Shown here one piece after another: positions 24,383 to 33,610 of a DNA stretch of 64,000 nucleotides. The notes under the pieces are model-generated. The model had not been told where the DNA came from, did no database searches, and worked only from the letters and a program-made list of their open reading frames with translations. The stretch spans positions 372,001-436,000 of the forward strand of contig NZ_JAGHZS010000005.1 of the NCBI RefSeq assembly GCF_017745275.1. Direction: 5' to 3'. This DNA comes from Chitinophaga sp. Its GTDB lineage: Bacteria > Bacteroidota > Bacteroidia > Chitinophagales > Chitinophagaceae. Every line of letters starts with the position of its first letter. The stretch's first letter is position 1. Both the position numbers and the translations under genes were made by a program.

Positions 24383-25279
24383 TTACTTGTTTGCGGGGAA
24401 ATAGACGTCTGCTTCCATATCTTCCAGCAACGTGCTGTGCCGGGGAGTCCAGCCTAAACTTTGTTGGGTGAATTCGCTGGAAGCCAGGTTATTGAATTGG
24501 GCAAAGTGAGAGAACCAGGTAAAGTGGTCCGCTACTTCTTCCGGCTGAAGGGATACTACCGGTAAGTTGAGCTTTTTACCAATTACAGTAGCAATGTTTT
24601 TAAAAGGAACCCCCTGCTCTGCTACGGCATGATAATACGTACCGGGATCCACCTCTTTTTCCAATGCCAGGCGAATCAGGTGAGCCGCATCCCGTTTATG
24701 CACGGAGGGCCATACATTGGTACCGTCCAGGATCATCGCTGATTTCCCTTTTTCTTTCGCAATACCGCCTAACAGCGTAATAAAGCCGGGATCGTTTTCG
24801 CCATGTACAATGGAAAGCCGGATGATAACCGTATGCACACCTTTTTCTGCCAGCCGGGCTGCTGCTTTTTCAGAGGCGGTACGAGGCGCATTTTCATGTG
24901 TGATGCGATCATGTTCGGTCACCAATCCCTGTTTGTGAATGATCGCAGTGCCGGAAGCAATGAGCAATGGACGCTTAGTTCCTGCCAGCACTTCACCCAT
25001 GGCTTCAATCGCTTTTTCATCCACTGCACACATGGCTGCGAAATTTTTAAAGTCATGGATAAAGCCCAGGTGAATAACACCGTCGGCGGCCGCTGCGCCG
25101 GATTTCAGGCTGTCTGTATCGTTGAGGTCACCCCGGTGTGGCACTGCACCCAGCGCAGCGATTTTTAAGGCTGCTTCTTCCGAACGTGCCAGTCCCACTA
25201 CCTGGTGACCGGCTGCCAGCAATTCTTCCACTACAGCCATGCCTATGAAGCCACTGGCTCCTGTTACAAATACTTTCAT
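24383..25279 (-). CDS. SDR family oxidoreductase, epimerase-like
   Basis: A 298-residue NAD(P)-dependent protein of the extended (atypical) SDR type. The start at MKVFVTGASGFIG (25279) puts the G-x-x-G-x-x-G cofactor motif at the very N-terminus, as normal; the upstream in-frame ATG adds 26 residues with no conservation. Later motifs are GVIHLGFIHDF and VIIRLSIVHGENDPGF. The usual Tyr-x-x-x-Lys is replaced by a SEKAA segment, as in the 3-beta-hydroxysteroid-like members with unknown substrate. It is part of a leftward run of genes with the AraC regulator downstream. Confidence 0.85.
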   Translation of the reverse strand: MKVFVTGASGFIGMAVVEELLAAGHQVVGLARSEEAALKIAALGAVPHRGDLNDTDSLKSGAAAADGVIHLGFIHDFKNFAAMCAVDEKAIEAMGEVLAGTKRPLLIASGTAIIHKQGLVTEHDRITHENAPRTASEKAAARLAEKGVHTVIIRLSIVHGENDPGFITLLGGIAKEKGKSAMILDGTNVWPSVHKRDAAHLIRLALEKEVDPGTYYHAVAEQGVPFKNIATVIGKKLNLPVVSLQPEEVADHFTWFSHFAQFNNLASSEFTQQSLGWTPRHSTLLEDMEADVYFPANK

Positions 25280-25369
25280 CTGTTTGTGTTTTTGTATCAC
25301 AAAAGTGATGGGAAATTTCACAGTATTTGTAGCCGGAACGCGGGTTGTTGTAGCCAAAAAAAAATCCCG

Positions 25370-26143
25370 TCAGAGAATAGGCGAGAAGCTGTTGGCTGTC
25401 AGCGTTTCGCGGGAAAGCGTTGCTGCCTGCTCATATGCCTTACTGAATAGGAACGGTCCCATGCTGGCTCTGCTTACGCCTAATTGCCGGAGGGCATTAA
25501 AATCAGGCAAACCAGGTATACACATCACATTCAATGGCAATGAAGTGTTACTGATGGCCACCGCGATATCTGCCGGCGTACTGATGCAGGGGAGAAAAAT
25601 ACCATCTGCCCCATTACTTTCATATATTTTTAACCGGTCTATGGTCTCAGATTGTTTGTCAGTAACGTTCAACAGGAAAGTATCGCAACGTACATTTACA
25701 AACAACGATAAATGCGCTTCCTGCAATTGCTGTTTGATATAGGCAATGGTTTGGGCAAATACCCTGGCATCTTTTAATACGCGGCCATTGGGCCCTATGG
25801 TGGAGTCTTCAATGTTAATCCCCGCCACACCCAGTTGTGCCAGTTGCCGGATATTGTTGAATATGGCTTCGTTTGTGCTGCCATATCCCATTTCTATATC
25901 TACGGACAATGGTACCTGTAACACGGCTAACATCCGTTGAATCACAAACATATAATCGCTGAAAGGCATTTTTTCGCCATCCTCATAACCAAGGGCACCG
26001 GCTACTGCCGCACTGGAAGTAGCTACTGCAGGAAAGTTGGCCTGCTGAAAGCCTGCAGCGCTTTTGGCATCCCAGGCATTAGGGATAATCAGTAATTGGC
26101 CGGATTGATGTAAGGCTTTGAATTGTTGAAAATTGGAAGACAT
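25370..26143 (-). CDS. Isocitrate lyase / phosphoenolpyruvate mutase family protein
   Basis: A 257-residue TIM-barrel enzyme of the ICL/PEP mutase superfamily. The N-terminal strand LLIIPNAWDAKSAAGFQQAN, the metal-binding strand SVDIEMGYGS (Asp and Glu), GVAGINIEDST with Glu-Asp, and NVRCDTFL (loop) follow the family order. It belongs to the group of small oxaloacetate- or 2-methylisocitrate-acting hydrolases and lyases, but the exact reaction cannot be fixed. The length is normal. It lies upstream of the SDR gene and might be expressed with it (90 bases apart). Confidence 0.85.
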   Translation of the reverse strand: MSSNFQQFKALHQSGQLLIIPNAWDAKSAAGFQQANFPAVATSSAAVAGALGYEDGEKMPFSDYMFVIQRMLAVLQVPLSVDIEMGYGSTNEAIFNNIRQLAQLGVAGINIEDSTIGPNGRVLKDARVFAQTIAYIKQQLQEAHLSLFVNVRCDTFLLNVTDKQSETIDRLKIYESNGADGIFLPCISTPADIAVAISNTSLPLNVMCIPGLPDFNALRQLGVSRASMGPFLFSKAYEQAATLSRETLTANSFSPIL

Positions 26144-26230
26144 GTTGAAATAAATTTGTATGCTGATGTAAATATTAACAACACAAAATTATTCCAGGTA
26201 AGACAGCCCGAATTGTACAAATCGGAACAA

Positions 26231-27046
26231 TTAATTATTGGCTAAAGCCAAAGTAACGGGAGAAGTTTCCTTCGCATAGCCGGAAGGAGTATAGCCGGTA
26301 AATGATTTGAATTCCCGGATGAAATGTGACTGGTCGAAATAACCACAATCGTAAGCAATATCTGTTAACGACACCTCTTTTTTGACCAGGAGCTGCAAGC
26401 TGTGCTGGAAGCGGTGAATCTTGCTGTAAAGCTTGGGCGTAAGCCCGGTATATTGCAGGAATATTTTTTGAAGATAACGGGAAGTAATACCGTAGCGGGA
26501 AGCGACGTTGTCGATATTATCAAAGAAATCGTATCCCCTTATTTCACGCATTACGTCATTCACCACTGCTATTTTACGACCGCTCTGGGTAGAAATAGCG
26601 AGGCGTTGCAACAGGAAGTTTTCTACCAGCTGAATCCGTGTATCCCACAACGTTATATCCTGCAGCCGCGCATACAGGCCCTGCACTGCCTTATCACCGC
26701 AATCACGGAAATCTATAACCTGGTTGTTAAATAAGTCGACAGGATCCCGCAAAAACACAGCGGCAGCATGCGGGTAAAAACGAATGCCCAGCATTACATT
26801 CCGGCCGGTGGATTTAATCGCCAGCGGACGCGTAATTTGTCCCCACAATTCAATAGGAGGGGTGGTCACAAACGTATTGTTAGCAGCTGTTTGCCAATGT
26901 CCGCTACCAAGATTGAATATAATTTCCACGCAGCCGCTGGGGAATACCGTGTCATCAAAAGCCGCAGTTGTATCCGACTCATAGATGTAATAGCATTTTA
27001 TGTAAGGAGCTAATGGCTTACACGGCTTTATTTCGTTATATCTCAT
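26231..27046 (-). CDS. AraC family regulator with DUF6597-type N-terminus
   Basis: A 271-residue regulator of the same type as the one at 5270. The N-terminus (LAPYIKCYYIYES, FPSGCVEIIFNLG, NVMLGIRFYPHAAAVFL) is DUF6597-like; the C-terminus carries the HTH pair (NVASRYGITSRYLQKIFLQY, SLTDIAYDCGYFDQSHFIRE, FTGYTPSGYAKE). The gene sits downstream of msrA on the same strand, 72 bases away. No target is evident. Confidence 0.86.
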   Translation of the reverse strand: MRYNEIKPCKPLAPYIKCYYIYESDTTAAFDDTVFPSGCVEIIFNLGSGHWQTAANNTFVTTPPIELWGQITRPLAIKSTGRNVMLGIRFYPHAAAVFLRDPVDLFNNQVIDFRDCGDKAVQGLYARLQDITLWDTRIQLVENFLLQRLAISTQSGRKIAVVNDVMREIRGYDFFDNIDNVASRYGITSRYLQKIFLQYTGLTPKLYSKIHRFQHSLQLLVKKEVSLTDIAYDCGYFDQSHFIREFKSFTGYTPSGYAKETSPVTLALANN

Positions 27047-27118
27047 GGCAAATGGTGTTAAGGAGTATAAAGCATAAAGCCTTCGCTATAATAGCTTTTT
27101 GCTTTATGCTTTCTACCT

Positions 27119-27610
27119 TTAGCTTAATTTCCAGTTGGGCCGTTCAAAATGACAGGTGTATCCGTGAGGATGCTTCTGTAAATAGTCCTGGTGTTCTTCT
27201 TCTGCATTCCAGAAATCGCCGGCAGGCACTACTTCTGTAACAATTTTTCCCGGCCATTTCCCGGAAGCTTCCATCTCTGCAATTAAAGCCTGCGCAGTAG
27301 CCTGCTGGGCTTCATTGAGATAAAAAATGGCGGAACGGTAAGAAGTCCCGATGTCATTGCCCTGCCTGTTCCTGGTGGTAGGGTCATGAATCTGGAAGAA
27401 ATATTCCAGCAGTTCGCGGTACGATATCTTTTCCGGATCAAATGTAATTTCAATGCCTTCGGCATGTGTACCATGATGGCGATAGGTGGCATTTGGTACG
27501 TCGCCGCCGGTGTATCCCACCACGGTATGCAGTATGCCCGGACGGTGGCGGATCAGTTCTTCCACACCCCAGAAACAACCGCCGGCAAGAATGGCTTTTT
27601 CACTACCCAT
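27119..27610 (-). CDS. msrA: Peptide-methionine (S)-S-oxide reductase MsrA
   Basis: A 163-residue cytosolic enzyme that reduces methionine-(S)-sulfoxide in proteins, using thioredoxin. The catalytic motif GGCFWGVEE gives Cys12 as the active-site nucleophile; VVGYTGGDVPNATYRHHGTH and the FFQIHDPTTRNRQGNDIGT loop are both typical. The end HPHGYTCHFERPN carries a possible resolving cysteine. Length is normal for a single-domain MsrA (no MsrB fusion). It lies 87 bases after the GH16 gene on the same strand and may be the last gene of that operon by position only; its role there is not obvious. Confidence 0.95.
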   Translation of the reverse strand: MGSEKAILAGGCFWGVEELIRHRPGILHTVVGYTGGDVPNATYRHHGTHAEGIEITFDPEKISYRELLEYFFQIHDPTTRNRQGNDIGTSYRSAIFYLNEAQQATAQALIAEMEASGKWPGKIVTEVVPAGDFWNAEEEHQDYLQKHPHGYTCHFERPNWKLS

Positions 27611-27697
27611 ATAGCTGTTCGTTTAATGTTTATGTCGACCAATCTGCGGCCGACAGCTTACGAAAATAAACATAATCCGGGACTCCCGAAAATCGCC

Positions 27698-28525
27698 TTA
27701 CTGGTATACCTTTACCCAGTCCACAATCATTTGCACCGGCAACGTGGCAGGATCTACCTTGCCTACCCAGTCGCCCCCCAGTTGCTGATCTATCAGGATA
27801 TAAAAAGGCTGGTCGTACGGCCATTGCGAAGGATCCACGTCTTTCACACGGGGATAGGTAAACGTATCTTTTCCATTGACGGTAAATACAATACGATCAG
27901 GATACCAACTGATGCCATAGGTGTTGAAGGACTGCGGATCTACGGCAGCGGTGCCGCCATGCGGTGGATGGGCGGTTTGCTTCAGATCCAGCGTATAATA
28001 GGAATGGGTGGTTTGATAAATCAGTTGTTCATAGTTCAGGTGCTCCATGATATCAATTTCTCCATTCCGTGGATATTTGCCGTACTTATCAGTTTCCGCC
28101 AGCATCCACATGGCAGGCCATGCCCCCCGGGCACATTCCAGTTTGGCGCGTATTTCAACCCGGCCATATTGAAACGCAAATTTTCCTTTGGTATAGATAC
28201 CGCCGGTGAGAAAGGGGCGGGGATCTTTTTGTGTATCCGGATTGTTAATGCCGCGGAGGTATATCTTCCCGCTATCCAGCCGGTAACATTGATCATCACT
28301 GGTCATATGTTTGCCCCAGGCAGCATGGTTAGGCGGAATACGGGTCCATTTGGTGGTATCCAGCGCCGGACCATTAAAATCGTCCTGCCATACCAGCTTC
28401 CACTGCTTATTTTGCCGACCGGCTCTTTGCGTATAGATGTACCCGTTTTTACCTTGTCGTTCTGTTACTTTACATGCGGAAAAGGCGGCCAGCAGCGCCA
28501 GCAGGAGCAATGCATTCTTTTTCAT
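27698..28525 (-). CDS. Glycoside hydrolase family 16 lipoprotein
   Basis: A 275-residue exported beta-1,3- or beta-1,3(4)-glucan-type hydrolase. The lipobox FSAC (MKKNALLLLALLAAFSAC) anchors it. The GH16 active-site motif E-x-D-x-x-E is intact in NGEIDIMEHL (EIDIME), and WKLVWQDDFNGPALDTTKW and ISWYPDRIVFTVNG are the usual N- and C-terminal strands. Size and order fit laminarinase-like GH16 members. It is in a leftward operon with a sialate O-acetylesterase-like protein, an SDR and alpha-glucuronidase, so the target may be a mixed plant or fungal polysaccharide. ATG at 28531 is an alternative start two codons earlier. Confidence 0.93.
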   Translation of the reverse strand: MKKNALLLLALLAAFSACKVTERQGKNGYIYTQRAGRQNKQWKLVWQDDFNGPALDTTKWTRIPPNHAAWGKHMTSDDQCYRLDSGKIYLRGINNPDTQKDPRPFLTGGIYTKGKFAFQYGRVEIRAKLECARGAWPAMWMLAETDKYGKYPRNGEIDIMEHLNYEQLIYQTTHSYYTLDLKQTAHPPHGGTAAVDPQSFNTYGISWYPDRIVFTVNGKDTFTYPRVKDVDPSQWPYDQPFYILIDQQLGGDWVGKVDPATLPVQMIVDWVKVYQ

Positions 28526-28609
28526 GATCACCGGGTTGTTGCTCCACCTGCTTCATTGCAGGTGGAGGGAATGCAAATATAATTGCTGTCACCTGGTTTT
28601 CAACGAACG

Positions 28610-30499
28610 CTATTTATCTGTCCGGAATGGCGAGGCAGGCAACTTTTCCCGGTTATACAAATTCGGATTTACCGGGTTGTCGGAAAAAGCGTAGCGAACA
28701 TAGGCAGGATGCGGTATTTCGTCATTCCATACCACTATTTTATTATCTACTATTTTAGCCTGCGCCCACACAAATTTTTTATCGGCGCCCGCAATTTCAA
28801 AAGTAGCAGGCGCTTCACCATCCGCGGTGATGAGCCCACTGCCGGTTTGCGTAAAGCTCACGATGATATGGTGATCTTCTACTACGGCCGACTGGTACAG
28901 CGGACCACTATACACCACCGGTTCCCCGTACGCTACTTTCTGCGCCGCCAGTGCAAGGCGTTCACCTACATCTTTTTTATTGTCCGGATGAATATCGTTC
29001 CATTCCCCCAGGTCAATGGCCACGGCCATAGCGGTATGCGGTACCGTGAGCGCCTGCAGTTGCGCATCTCTCAGCAGTGCCCAGTTACTTTCTACCGGCC
29101 AATAGTTATAGTCCATGAAGCCGGGTAATTGTACGTAAAGAAAAGGCAGTTGTTCCTGCTTCCATTGGGCTCTCCAATCGTAGATGAGGGCCGGAAGTAA
29201 TTGTGTGTATGCAGCAGGTTGGCCGGTATTGGCTTCTCCCTGGTACCAGCAGATTCCTTTGAGGGTATATGGGATGAGAGGGGCTACCATGGCGTTATAC
29301 AACGCGGCCGGCTGGTGTGATGGATCTATGCGGTTGCTTTTATTGGCTACTGGTGGGAATGCTACGCCTACCTTATACGTCCAGTCGCCTTTCAAATCAA
29401 TACTATCGTTTTCTGTAAACAAGGAATAAGGTTTATCCGGTACAAAGCCGCCCTTCCCGGCGGTATTGGTAACACGTATCACCAACAGGTTTTTACCGGC
29501 CTTCAGTAGGCCTGCCGGTACGGTGTAGCGGCGTTGCGGATATTGATAGGCAGTATTGCCTACCTGCTGACCGTTAATATACAGCGCATCTGCATCTACA
29601 ATGCGTCCCAGGAAGACGCGGGCTGGCTGGCCGGCCATCGTGGAAGGGAGCGTGATTTCGCGACGATACCATACCACGCCGTTCAGGTCTTTCAGTCCCT
29701 GGTCTTCCCAGTAGCCGGGGATGTGAATGTTGCGCCAGCCGGTGGCGGTGTAATCAGGCTGATACCAGGCAGGAGTGGCTGTTAACCCGGCATCTGCAGG
29801 TGGTGCGGGAGCTGGCGTGATGGGTGGTATACCAGCCGTTTTATTTTTTTCGATGAGCGCCAGTTGCGCCGGAAAATTTTTGAGTCCGGCTTCACTGGTC
29901 CACGCTTCTATTGGCGTACCGCCTACGCTGGCATTGATGATGCCGATAGGCACTTTATATTGTTCGTATAATTTCCTGGCGAAGAACCAGGCAACCGCGG
30001 AGAACGTGCGTATGTCAGCCGGCACGGCGGGCTTCCAATAGCCGGTAGGTAAATCGGGTTGCGGACCGGCAACGTTGGTAAGCGTGGGTACCAGGAATTG
30101 CCGGATCTGTGGATGGCTGGCTTCGCTGATATCGCGGGCGTAGGTGACATCGTGGACGCCCAGTTGGTGTACCATGTTGGACTGCCCACTGCAAAACCAT
30201 ACATCGCCGAAAAGAATATCGCGTAGTGTAAGCTGGTTAATGGTGAGCGTGTAAGGGCCGCCGGCTTTGGTGGGTGGCAAATACAGCGACCAGTTGCCAC
30301 TGGTATCGGCTGTTGTCGTATAGGCCTTGCCGTTAAAACGGACGGTTACTTTCTCTTTGCCGGATGCCCAGCCCCATAATTTTACTTTTTCATCCCGCTG
30401 CAGGATCATGCTGTCGCGCACCAGCCGGGGAAGCCGCACCTGGGCAAAAGGTTTACTGAATATGCAACAGCAGAGGGGAAGAAGGAACCATTTTTTCAT
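28610..30499 (-). CDS. Sialate O-acetylesterase-like esterase (SGNH family)
   Basis: A 629-residue exported esterase. A signal peptide (WFLLPLCCCIFSKPFA) is followed by the N-terminal beta domain (MILQRDEKVKLWGWASGKEK) and the SGNH/GDSL-like catalytic domain: DVWFCSGQSNMVHQL (Ser), VPIGIINASVGGTPIEAW and, at the end of the domain, DIHPDNKKDVGERLAL (Asp and His). Between them is a jelly-roll insert of galactose-binding type (WYRREITLPSTMAGQPARVF). Enzymes of this group in xylan loci remove acetyl groups from sugars, so acetyl xylan or acetylated uronic-acid chains are the likely substrate rather than sialic acid. Operon with agu upstream. Confidence 0.9.
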   Translation of the reverse strand: MKKWFLLPLCCCIFSKPFAQVRLPRLVRDSMILQRDEKVKLWGWASGKEKVTVRFNGKAYTTTADTSGNWSLYLPPTKAGGPYTLTINQLTLRDILFGDVWFCSGQSNMVHQLGVHDVTYARDISEASHPQIRQFLVPTLTNVAGPQPDLPTGYWKPAVPADIRTFSAVAWFFARKLYEQYKVPIGIINASVGGTPIEAWTSEAGLKNFPAQLALIEKNKTAGIPPITPAPAPPADAGLTATPAWYQPDYTATGWRNIHIPGYWEDQGLKDLNGVVWYRREITLPSTMAGQPARVFLGRIVDADALYINGQQVGNTAYQYPQRRYTVPAGLLKAGKNLLVIRVTNTAGKGGFVPDKPYSLFTENDSIDLKGDWTYKVGVAFPPVANKSNRIDPSHQPAALYNAMVAPLIPYTLKGICWYQGEANTGQPAAYTQLLPALIYDWRAQWKQEQLPFLYVQLPGFMDYNYWPVESNWALLRDAQLQALTVPHTAMAVAIDLGEWNDIHPDNKKDVGERLALAAQKVAYGEPVVYSGPLYQSAVVEDHHIIVSFTQTGSGLITADGEAPATFEIAGADKKFVWAQAKIVDNKIVVWNDEIPHPAYVRYAFSDNPVNPNLYNREKLPASPFRTDK

Positions 30500-30524
30500 A
30501 ACGTATTATTGTAAAATTGTAGCG

Positions 30525-31277
30525 TCAGAAACCGATGCTGTTGCCACCATCTACTGGCAGCACTACACCGGTGATAAATTTTGCGGCGTCGCTGGTCAGG
30601 AAGTACGCGGCTTCGGCAATATCAACAGGTTGTCCCATGGTTCCCATAGGGGTTCTGCCAAATACTTTCGCCTTTCTTTCCGGATCACTGTTGAGTGCTT
30701 TGGCCGTCATATCGGAATAGATGAATCCGGGTGCAATGGCGTTGACGCGGATGCCCTGGGGCGACAATTCCACTGCCATGGCCCTGGTCATGCCATCAAT
30801 GGCTGTTTTGCTGGCGGAATAAGCAATTACCTTGGGCAGGCCGTACTGTGCTGCCATAGAGCTGATGTGAATGATACAACCACTTTTTTGTAGTTGCATC
30901 TGTTTCACCACTTCCCGGCTCATCGTGAACACCGCCGTCAGATTCGTGAGGATGATCTGTTGAAACTCGTCGTCTGTTACTGCCGTAAAATCTTTTTTCA
31001 TATTGGTGCCGGCATTATTCACCAGGATATCGATGGTGCCATATTGATGGATGATTGATTGTACAAAGGCGGGTATGGCAGAAAGATGGGTAACATCTAT
31101 AGTGATGGCCTTGCAAAGCGGCCCCAGTTGCTGTTGCGCGGCATGTAGCCGCTCCTCATTTCTTCCTGCAATGATAACCTGTATACCTTCCTGCACAAAT
31201 TTTTCGGCAATCGCCAGGCCCAGCCCGGAGCCCCCACCGGTAACAATGGCTACCTTTCTTTTTGTTGCTGGCATCAT
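30525..31277 (-). CDS. SDR family oxidoreductase, probable fructuronate reductase (UxuB-type)
   Basis: A 250-residue classical short-chain dehydrogenase/reductase. Motifs: VTGGGSGLGLAIA (cofactor loop), DILVNNAGTN (Asn), IHISSMAA (Ser), IAYSASKTAID (Tyr-x-x-x-Lys) and the C-terminal FITGVVLPVDGG. The nearest obvious subgroup is gluconate 5-dehydrogenase or the SDR-type D-mannonate oxidoreductase, as in the YjmF type of Bacillus. It lies between alpha-glucuronidase and the esterase in one operon, and uxuA is nearby, so I infer the NADH-dependent fructuronate-to-mannonate step. No UxaC isomerase is in the window. The role rests on context. Confidence 0.88.
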   Translation of the reverse strand: MMPATKRKVAIVTGGGSGLGLAIAEKFVQEGIQVIIAGRNEERLHAAQQQLGPLCKAITIDVTHLSAIPAFVQSIIHQYGTIDILVNNAGTNMKKDFTAVTDDEFQQIILTNLTAVFTMSREVVKQMQLQKSGCIIHISSMAAQYGLPKVIAYSASKTAIDGMTRAMAVELSPQGIRVNAIAPGFIYSDMTAKALNSDPERKAKVFGRTPMGTMGQPVDIAEAAYFLTSDAAKFITGVVLPVDGGNSIGF

Positions 31278-31304
31278 CTTTCTTCGTCAGTTTAAATAAT
31301 TATT

Positions 31305-33455
31305 TTAAATGCCCGGTGCAAACGGGAATTGTAGTTGTTGATAATATTCCAAGGTATGATCCGGTTTTTCATAAGATGCCGGAATGGGCATATGGGAAAT
31401 ACTTTGAAAATATAATACACAGGCATTCCGCCACCAGAGCGCTTCTTTATGTTGAATATTCAATAGCATGCGCACTTGTTCAAACCGTTGTTTATCTACA
31501 TAAGGTTGCAGCGATTGCCACGTAGCCTGCAGGGAGTCCGCATGTGCGGCGCCGGTGTAGTATTGATAGCAAAGCTCCTCCCACAGGTTTCGGCCGCTCT
31601 TCATTTTAAATGTCCACGGTACATGATGAAACCATAAGAGATATTTTTCATCGCAGGTATTTACATCTGCCCACTGCCGCTGTACCGCTGCTTGGTATTG
31701 CGCGAGGGCATTACTGCCCGTGGCGGTGCGGTCGAAGCCGATACCGGCGCTATCGGCTTTGTGGTAGTACACCGGGTTCCATTCAGGGCGACTCAAATTA
31801 TTCACCCAGGGTGCGGGGCCGTAGTGGTGACTGGTACCCATGATATGATGCAGTCCTAACGGGTTCGCATACTGTACAAACAGGTCCCTGCTTTCCAGCA
31901 TCAGTCGTGATGCTGTTTTCAAAAAAGCGGGGTTGTCAGACCATGTCATGCGTAACCATTCGTCCGCAATCTGTTCACTGGAAAGCGTGTGATCCCAGGC
32001 GAGGCGCCCGAGGGCGTACCAGTTGGCCTGCGCAAAGGGATGTCCGCACCAGTTGATATCGTTGCCGATGTTGGCTACGCCGGCCATGCCGGTGAGTGAA
32101 TGCGCATCCAGGCTGCCATCAATGATTTTTGCCACGGTGCTGCCTTTTCCTTTGGCATAGGTATCGCTCTCTAGTGTTTCTTTAAACAGCGGCGCCAGGA
32201 AAACGAGGTGCGTGCCTTGTCCGAGGTATTCCTGTGTTACCTGGAATTCCATCATCAGCGGCGTATGCGGCATAGCGCCAAACAGCGGATGGAAGGGCTC
32301 TCTGGGCATGAAGTCGATGGCGCCGTTTTTTACTTGTACCATCACGTTGGGCCGGAATTGTCCGTCGAGGGGCGTAAAGTCGTTATACGCCTGTTGATGC
32401 CGGTCTACCGGGTTTTCGTGGCTGTATACAAAGGCCCGCCAGATGATGATGCCATGAAAAGGGGCGATGGCATCTGCGAGCATATTAGCGCCTTCGGCAT
32501 GACTGCGGTGATAGTCCTGCGGGCCGGGTTGCCCTTCGCTGTTAGCTTTTACGAGGAAGCCACCGAAGTCGGGAACGTAGGAATAGATCTCTTTAATTTT
32601 TTCTTTCCACCATTGTTGTACGCCAGGATCCAGTGGGTCAGCGGTTTTGAGGCCACCGATGTTCATAGGTGCGCTGAACCTGGCGGTGAGAAATACTTTG
32701 ATGCCATAGGGGCGGAGCACATCTGCCAGGGCTTTTACTTTTTCCAGGTAGGCAGGCGTGAGTACGGTGGCGTTGGCGTTCACGTTGGTGATCACGGTAC
32801 CGTTGATGCCAATGGAAGCGTTGGCCCGTGCATAATCTATATATCGCTGATCGATGTAGTTGGGCAGGGTATGCCAGTTCCAGATGGAGAAGCCGGCATA
32901 GCCTCTTTCCACGGTTCTGTCGGGGTTATCCCAGTGGTTCAGCATACGCAGGCGCAGCTTTGGTGCAGATACCAGGGGCTGTGCGGGAATCGGTTGTGCT
33001 GTTTGCAGCAGGCGCAGGAAATGAAAGGCGCCGTATAATACGCCCCGGTCAGTATTGCCGGCAATGAGTATACATTTTTTCTGGTTGACGAACGTGGTGG
33101 TGATCACGAAACCTTCTTCCCCGGCTTGTTGCAACTGCGTACGGATGTTGGCGTTATGAATCAATAAAGACGAAGCAGGTGTGCCGGCAATGATGGTGCC
33201 GTTGCGGTATGGTGTGTTCCGGAGTGCAGGGGTTATCTGCAATAAACCCGACAAACCATTGGTTAATTCTTCTTTTACAATGCGCATGGTAGCGGAAGAC
33301 CCGCTGATAATAAGGCTGTTGGCTTGTTGGCGGTAGGAGGTAAGGAGAGAGGGGGAAGTGATCCGTGTGTACCGGAGCCACAGGTCATACCCGTTTTCTC
33401 CTTTGGCAGTAAGGAGATAACAGAGGCAGACTAGCCATAACGTGGTTTTCTTCAT
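31305..33455 (-). CDS. aguA: Alpha-glucuronidase GH67
   Basis: A 716-residue exported enzyme (signal peptide MKKTTLWLVCLCYLLTAKG) that removes 4-O-methyl-glucuronic acid from the end of xylo-oligosaccharides. The GH67 order is intact: N-terminal beta domain (YRNGTIIAGTPASSLLIHN), the central TIM barrel with FGGFLVKANSEGQPGPQDYH, IIIWRAFVYSHENPVDRHQQ, DFTPLDGQFRPNVMVQVKNG (catalytic Asp) and DFMPREPFHPLFG (Glu), and a helical C-terminal domain. The length is normal. It is the first gene of a leftward operon with a LacI-type operator 123 bases upstream of its start. Confidence 0.95.
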   Translation of the reverse strand: MKKTTLWLVCLCYLLTAKGENGYDLWLRYTRITSPSLLTSYRQQANSLIISGSSATMRIVKEELTNGLSGLLQITPALRNTPYRNGTIIAGTPASSLLIHNANIRTQLQQAGEEGFVITTTFVNQKKCILIAGNTDRGVLYGAFHFLRLLQTAQPIPAQPLVSAPKLRLRMLNHWDNPDRTVERGYAGFSIWNWHTLPNYIDQRYIDYARANASIGINGTVITNVNANATVLTPAYLEKVKALADVLRPYGIKVFLTARFSAPMNIGGLKTADPLDPGVQQWWKEKIKEIYSYVPDFGGFLVKANSEGQPGPQDYHRSHAEGANMLADAIAPFHGIIIWRAFVYSHENPVDRHQQAYNDFTPLDGQFRPNVMVQVKNGAIDFMPREPFHPLFGAMPHTPLMMEFQVTQEYLGQGTHLVFLAPLFKETLESDTYAKGKGSTVAKIIDGSLDAHSLTGMAGVANIGNDINWCGHPFAQANWYALGRLAWDHTLSSEQIADEWLRMTWSDNPAFLKTASRLMLESRDLFVQYANPLGLHHIMGTSHHYGPAPWVNNLSRPEWNPVYYHKADSAGIGFDRTATGSNALAQYQAAVQRQWADVNTCDEKYLLWFHHVPWTFKMKSGRNLWEELCYQYYTGAAHADSLQATWQSLQPYVDKQRFEQVRMLLNIQHKEALWWRNACVLYFQSISHMPIPASYEKPDHTLEYYQQLQFPFAPGI

Positions 33456-33577
33456 GCAACAATTTTATTGAATGACGATGCGGGTTGCCCGGATGCAAAT
33501 AACGGTATCGACTATATGTTCTTAGTGATCAGCTGCTCGTGTTCTCTTCCCGTAAATCACTTTTTGTGCCTTATTTT

Positions 33578-33593
33578 CGCAATCGGTTGCGTA
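33578..33593. promoter_or_regulatory. LacI-type operator ahead of the alpha-glucuronidase operon
   Basis: CGCAATCGGTTGCGTA. The CGCAA/TTGCG halves are inverted around a TCGG centre, and the sequence matches the site at 34705-34720 at 14 of 16 positions. It lies in the intergenic space between lacI (ends 33611) and alpha-glucuronidase (starts 33455), where a repressor of the leftward operon would bind. Confidence 0.62.
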
Positions 33594-33610
33594 AATATCT
33601 CAAAAAAATT

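Noticed and set aside
27386..28582. A 398-codon rightward open frame
   Set aside because: It lies antisense to msrA and GH16, both of which have clear catalytic motifs; the frame has no family features and is a product of codon bias on the other strand.
28583..29128. A 181-codon rightward open frame
   Set aside because: Antisense to the sialate O-acetylesterase-like gene; composition is that of a shadow frame.
32208..33038. A 276-codon rightward open frame
   Set aside because: Antisense to the alpha-glucuronidase gene; no motif, no start signal.
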